Source: Stomorhina lunata
Taxonomy: Eukaryota > Arthropoda > Insecta > Diptera > Rhiniidae
Direction: 5' to 3'
Assembly: GCA_933228675.1 (NCBI GenBank)
Contig: OW121743.1
Span: 117,188,542 to 117,252,541 of the forward strand
DNA: 64,000 nucleotides
Part shown: in pieces, positions 58,618-64,000 of the stretch
Layout: each line of letters opens with the position of its first letter
Position numbering within the stretch: position 1 is the stretch's first letter
Position numbers and translations under genes: made by a program
The notes under the pieces: generated by a model
The model's input: only the letters and a program-made list of their open reading frames with translations
Database searches by the model: none
Told to the model about the DNA's origin: nothing

Positions 58618-61425
58618 CAAATATTTTTCTTTAGAAAACATTTTGATAACAAAAATTTTTATGTTGAAAAAATGTTGATAAGAAAAACTTTTCCATAGAA
58701 GTAAATTACTAAGGAAAGCTTTTATAAAAAAAAATTAATTTAGAAAAAAAATTTAGAAAGGAATGTTTTTGAAGACAAAATTTTCCATAGAAAAAATTTT
58801 ATAACGAAAATTGTTCTATAGAAAAAATTTTATAATGAAAATTTGTCTATAGAAAACATTTTTTTATAAATATTTTTCTATAGAAAAAAATTTGTCATGA
58901 AAAAGTTTTCTATACAAAAATTTTATAATGAAAATTTTTCTATAGCAAAAATTTTATAATGAACATTTTTTTAGACAAAAAATTTTTTAATGAAAATTTT
59001 TTTTATATAAAAATTTTATAATAAAAATTTTTAATAGAAAAAAATTTCTAATGAAAACTTTATATAGAAAACATTTTATAATGAAAATTTTTCTATAAAA
59101 AAAATTTTATAGTGAAAATTTTTCTATAGAAATCAATTTATATTGAACATTTTGCTATAAAAAAATTTTGTAATGAAAATTTTTGTATAGAAAAAATTTA
59201 ATAATGAAATTTTTTCTATGGAAAAAAATTTATATTGCAAATTTTATAATGAAATTTTTCTATAAAAAAATTATATTATGAAATTTTTGAATAAAAAAAA
59301 TTTTATAATGATAATTTTTCTATAGAAAAAAATTTTATAATTATAATTTTTCTATGGAAAAATTATTACAATAAAATTTTTTTATAAAAAAATTTGATAA
59401 TGAAGTTTTTTCTATAGAAAAAAATTTTATAATACATTTTTTTCTATAAAAAGCAATGAATAATGAAATTTTTTCTATAGAAAAAATTTTATAATGAAAT
59501 CTTTTCTATAAAAAGAAATTTTATAATGAAATTTTTTCTATAGAAAAATTTTACAATGAAATTTTTTTAAAGAAAAAATTTTATAATGAAATGTTTTCTA
59601 TAGAAAAAATTTTATAATGAAATTTTTTCTATAGAAAAAATTTTATAATGAAATTTTTTCTATAGAAAAAATTTTATAATGAAATTTTTTCTATAGAAAA
59701 AATTTTATAATGAAATTTTTTCTATAGAAAAAATTTTATAATGAAATTTTTTCTATAGAAAAAATTTTATAATGAAATTTTTTCTATAGAAAAAACTTTA
59801 TAGTCAAATATTTTCTGTATGAAAAATTTTGCAATGAAATTTTTTCTATAGAAAAAATTTTATAATGAAATTTTTTCTATAGAAAAAATTTTATAATAAA
59901 ATTTTTTCTATGGAAAAAATTTTGTAATGAAATTTTTTCTATAGAAAAAATTTTATAATTAAATTTTTTTTATTCAAAAAATTTTATAATTCAATTTTTT
60001 CTATAGAAAAAATTTTATAATGAAATTTTTTCTATAGAAAAAATTTTATAATGAAATTTTTTCTATAGAAAAAATTTTCTAATGAAATTTTTTCTATAGA
60101 AAAAATTTTATAATGAAATTTTTTCTATAGAAAAAATTTTATAATGAAATTTTTTCTTTAGAAAAAATTTTATAATGAAATTTTTTCTATAGAAAAAATT
60201 TTATAATGAAATTTTTTCTATAGAAAAAATTTTATAATGAAATTTTTTCTATAGAAAAAACTTATAATGAAATTTTTTCTATAGAAAAAATTTTATAATG
60301 AAATTTTTTCTATAGAAAAAATTTTATAATGAAATTTTTTCTATAGAAAAAAATTTATAAATAAACTTTTTCTATAGAAAAAATTTTATAATGAAATTTG
60401 TTTTATAGAAAAAATTGTATAATGAAATTTTTTCTATAGAAAAAATTTTACAATGAAATTTTTTCTATAGAAAAAATTTTATGATAAAAATTTTCTATCA
60501 AAAACATTTTATAATGAAAATTTTTCTATAGAAAAAATTTAATAATGAAAATTTATCTATAGAAAAAAATTTATAATGAAAATTTTTATGTAGAAAAAAA
60601 TTTAGAATGAAAATTTTTCTATAGAAAAAATTTTATAATGAAATTTTTTCTATAAAAAAATTTTGTAATGAAAATGTTTCTATAGAAACAATTTAATAAT
60701 AAAATTTTTCTTAAAAATGTATGATGAAATTTTTCTACGGAAAAAATTTTATATTGAAAATTTTTATAATGAAAAATTTTTATAATGAAAAATTTTCTAT
60801 AGAAAAAATTTTATATTGAAAATTTTTCTAAAGAAACAAATTTATATTGAAAATTTTCTGTAGAAAAATATTTAATAATGAAAGTTGTTCTACAGAAAAA
60901 AATTTATAATGAAAGTTTTTTTCTGGAAAAAATTTTATAACGAACGTTTTTCTATTTATATCAAAATTTTAATATGAAAATTTGTCTATAAAATATTTAT
61001 ATTAAAAATTTTTCTATAAAAAATTAAAATTTTTTGTTATATTGAAAATTTTTCTATCAAAAATATTATATATTATAAATTTTTCTATATAACAATTTTT
61101 TTATAGAAAACATTTTATAATGAAATTTTTTTAATAGAAAAAATTTTATAATAAAAATTTTTCTATGGAAACTTTTTTTATTAACATTTTTCTATGGAAA
61201 TTATTTTATATTAAAAATTTTTCTATGGAATAAATTTAATATTGAAAAATTTTCTATAGAAACAATTTTTTATTTGTTAACAAAAATCTTTCTTAAGAAA
61301 ATTTTATTTTACAAAACGATTCTGTAAAAAAATATTAAACAAAATTTTTCTATAGACAAAATTTTCAAACGAAAATTTTGATATAGAAAGCTTTTTCTAT
61401 AGTAAAATTTCATTTTGGTTGTATC
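58618..61425. repeat. 31-bp TCTATAGA satellite (TTATAATGAAAT linker)
   Basis: Cores at 60001 and 60032 give 31 bp. Unit: TAATGAAATTTTTTCTATAG then AAAAAATTTTA. The centre (about 59560-60480) is nearly uniform, and both flanks are diverged over about 900 bp each. A symmetric profile of old edges and a young centre is clear here. It resembles the 52-54 kb unit with the T-run and A-run lengths shifted by one. Confidence 0.94.
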
Positions 61426-61915
61426 AAAAAAATATTTATTACACTAATAATTAATTGTAATAAATTGGGATCTTAGTGCAATACACTACAGTAAAACTTT
61501 TTAATATAATTTTTTCATTTGGGAATCAATTATATTTAAAATTGTTTTACAGAAAAAATCTAATATTGAAAATCTTTTATAGACATAAGTTTTTAAGTAG
61601 AAAATTTTTTTTGGTTAAAAAAAAAATATTTTCAGAATTTTTCTGTACCAAATATTTAATATTGAATTTTTTTTTTTAATTATATACTAAGAATTTTTCT
61701 ATTGATTAAATTTTATATTAAAAATTTTTCCTCAGAAAAAAATTTATTTCAAAAACTTTTTCTATAGAAATTTTCGTTTTATGTTAATATTTCTATAGAC
61801 AGTATAATTCGTATTTATTTTGTCACACAAATTAGATATAATACTCCTCCTGATGATGATGGTGTAACCAAGCATCGTAACATCGAGGAAAGGTTGATTT
61901 CATAATGGGTTAATT
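61426..61915. mobile_element. Decayed relative of the long-inverted-repeat MITE
   Basis: Two separated pieces resemble the element seen at 14.0, 19.9 and 49.5 kb. At about 61436-61485, TTATTACACTAATAATTAAT followed by TGTAATAAATTGGGATC parallels the TGTTACATTAATAAATAAAT arm with GGGATCAAATG. At about 61836-61900, ATACTCCTCCTGATGATGAT and GTGTAACCAAGCATCG parallel the core's ACTCCTCCTGAAGAGATGGC and CTAACCAACCATCG. Satellite-like sequence separates them. An old, disrupted copy is the simplest reading. Confidence 0.55.
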
Positions 61916-62740
61916 GTTTAAAAAAATATAGTGCAGAGATAAATTAATGTCATCATTTAAATATTGAATCATACATTTAACCACATTCTAACTCATCAAA
62001 TAAATGACAGCCTTCACTCAGTTTGTCATTCATTCACTCATTCGTTCAATTCACTCACGATGACAAACGATTTAACTAATTTACATCATCGCCCTATTGT
62101 TCCTCCTCATCATACAAGTATGAGTATGACAATGTTGAAACAAAAACATGAATGTTATAACTAAAACATGCTTTTAGCAGAAACCTAATATAAATGAAAT
62201 TGAATTCTAATCATATTACTTTGTATGTTCTTCTTTACTCTTTACATTCTTTCATGCATTATTATTTTGCAGTTTCAATGGTATTGTCTAGCACCCTCTC
62301 GAGTCCTGACAACAATTGGCAAAAACATATGGAAAAAAACTAAACAAAATTCAAGTACTAATAGCTTTTATTGAAAAAATCTTTAATAGATTCCAATTGA
62401 AATTGAGGTTTTTAAACCAAAATCAGTTTAAAATTGCTGTAAATAAAGATTCTTGAAAATAATTTTGAAACTAAAATGTATAAATATTAAGGTATTTTAT
62501 TCTACTACTTAATTGTATGATGACAATTATAAAGTTCTATCAACGTTTTGTTTAGTTAATTTTAATAAATGAGAATAAAAGTTTTATTTGCAAAGCCTTA
62601 AAGTAGACAATGAAATAGAGAAATTTCTAACTCCTGGAAATATGCAATGGAAATGTAAATATTTTACTGAGTTTTAAATAAGACTTATGTTTGAATAAGA
62701 GAATGGAAAAATTTTCAAGGATAATTAAACGTTATAAATA
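61916..62740. other. AT-rich spacer with a degenerate CATTCACT-type zone
   Basis: At about 62015-62060 words such as CATTCATTCACTCATTCGTT form a short degenerate tetranucleotide region, the complement type of that at 37042-37124. The 66-codon ORF at 61964-62164 is a by-product. Nothing else recognised. Confidence 0.45.
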
Positions 62741-62744
62741 AAAG

Positions 62745-64000
62745 AGTTTTTTCATAAAAAATTTTCATTATAACACGATTTTTATAGAAAAATGTTCGTT
62801 ATCAAATTTTTTCTATAGAAACATTTTCATTATAAAATTTTTTCTATAGAAAAATTTTCGTTATGAAATTATTTCTATAGAAAACTTTTCGTAAAAATAA
62901 TTTTTTCAGTAGAAAACTTTACGTTAAAAAATTTTTTTCTATAGAAAAATTTTCATTAAAAATTTTTTTTATAAAAAAATGTTCGTTATAAAATTTTTTC
63001 TATAGAAAAATTTTCGTTATAAAATTTTTTCTATAGAAAAATTTTTGTTATAAAATTTTTTCTTTAGAAAAAATTTCGTTGAAAAATTTTTTCTATAGAA
63101 AAATTTCGTTGAAAAATTTTTTCTATAGAAAAATTTTTGTTATAAAATTTTTTCTATAGAAAAATTTTCGTTAAAAAACTTTTTTTATAGAAAAATTTTC
63201 GTTATAAAATTTTTTCTATAGAAAAATTTTCGTTAAAAAATTTTTTTTATAGAAAAATTTTCGTTATAAAATTTTTTCTATAGAAAAATTTTCGTTATAA
63301 AATTTTTTCTATAGAAAAATTTTCGTTATAAAATTTTTTCTATTGAAAAATTTTCGTTATAAAATTTTTTTTATAGAAAAATTTTCGTTATAAAATTTTT
63401 TCTATAGAAAAATTTTCGTTATAAAATTTTTTCTATAGAAAAATTTTCGTTATAAAATTTTTTCTATAGAAAAATTTTCGTTATACAATTTTTTCTATAG
63501 AAAAATTTTCGTTATACAATTTTTTCTATAGAAAAATTTTCGTTAAAAAATTTTTTTATAGAAAAATTTTCGTTATAAAATTTTTTCTATAGAAAAATTT
63601 TCGTTATAAAATTTTTTCTATAGAAAAATTTTCGTTATAAAATTTTTTCTATAGAAAAATTTTCGTTATAAAATTTTTTCTATAGAAAAATTTTCGTTAT
63701 AAAATTTTTTCTATAGAAAAATTTTCATTAAAAAACGTTTTCTGTAGAAAATTTTTCATTGAAAAATTTTTCTATAAAAAAATTTGCATTAAAAAAAGCT
63801 TTAAAGAAATTTTTTCTATAGAAAAAATTTTATTGTATAATTTTTTATATAGAAAAATTTTCGCAATAAAATTTTTTCTATAGAAAAATTTCATTATAAA
63901 GTTTTTCTATCGAAAAATTTTCATTAAAAAATTTTTCTATAGAAAAATTTTCATTGTTAATTTTTTTCTATACAAAAATATTCATTACAAAATTTTTCTG
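62745..64000. repeat. 31-bp TCTATAGA satellite (CGTTATAAAA linker), runs off the window end
   Basis: Cores at 63433 and 63464 give 31 bp. Unit: TTTTTTCTATAGAAAAATTT then TCGTTATAAAA, a blend of the CGTTAAAA linker (1.4 kb, 55.6 kb) and the CATTATAAAA linker (47.3 kb). About 62990-63720 is nearly uniform. The last 250 bp diverge, so the right edge may be close to the window end. Confidence 0.94.

Overview
The window is very AT-rich, gene-poor eukaryotic DNA, most likely from a higher fly (Diptera, calyptrate-like). The reasons are the transposon families present (three Tc1/mariner-superfamily elements and a non-LTR retrotransposon tail), two diverged short interspersed repeat families with the AACAAGT..TATACCC ends and GGACGGACGGAC runs I associate with fly genomes, and the absence of any operon-like gene layout. 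I found no convincing host gene, tRNA, rRNA or CRISPR array. It reads as intergenic, heterochromatin-like or giant-intron DNA. The species assignment is inference.

By eye, roughly half of the window is tandem repeat. There are at least a dozen separate arrays, each 1-3 kb, whose monomers differ in sequence but share a plan: a unit of about 31 bp (24 to 32), with a short dyad such as TTTCTATAGAAA, CCTAT-TTTT-ATAGG or GTTCAC-TATT-GTGAAC inside alternating A-runs and T-runs. They lie at 1-150, 1.4-3.3 kb, 9.7-12.6 kb, 19.0-21.5 kb (30 bp), 22.6-25.2 kb (28 bp), 25.6-27.15 kb (31 bp double hairpin), 29.2-30.3 kb, 31.2-35.6 kb, 39.3-41.7 kb, 42.5-44.0 kb, 47.3-50.2 kb, 52.1-54.1 kb, 55.6-57.7 kb, 58.6-61.4 kb and 62.7 kb to the window end. 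One array is quite different: 3.35 kb of a 12-bp unit (GTCTATGTCTTA) at 4.98-8.33 kb, nearly invariant.

Mobile elements sit between or inside the arrays. (1) A nearly complete Tc1/mariner element at 44981-46277 has TA target sites, inverted ends and a 346-codon transposase with D-to-D spacing of 41 (DD41D, rosa-like). Its first catalytic Asp is Gly and a stop codon cuts off the last dozen residues. (2) A second Tc1/IS630-type element at 31343-32629 (DD37E spacing) has three frameshifts and a nonsense codon and interrupts a 31-bp array; removing it restores the array unit. (3) A mariner DD34D relic lies at about 17321-17710, next to the antisense tail of a non-LTR retrotransposon. (4) A long-inverted-repeat, MITE-like family is present in three recognisable copies (14.0, 19.9 and 49.5 kb) plus a decayed one (61.4-61.9 kb); two copies are inside arrays and one is inside another repeat. 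(5) Two diverged interspersed families (13.8-15.98 kb, 51.02-51.79 kb; 37.45-39.31 kb and a scrap at 9.6 kb) share 5' ends that keep a hairpin although its bases differ.

The remaining stretches are AT-rich single-copy-looking DNA with a few microsatellites. All other long ORFs are by-products of stop-poor repeat monomers.
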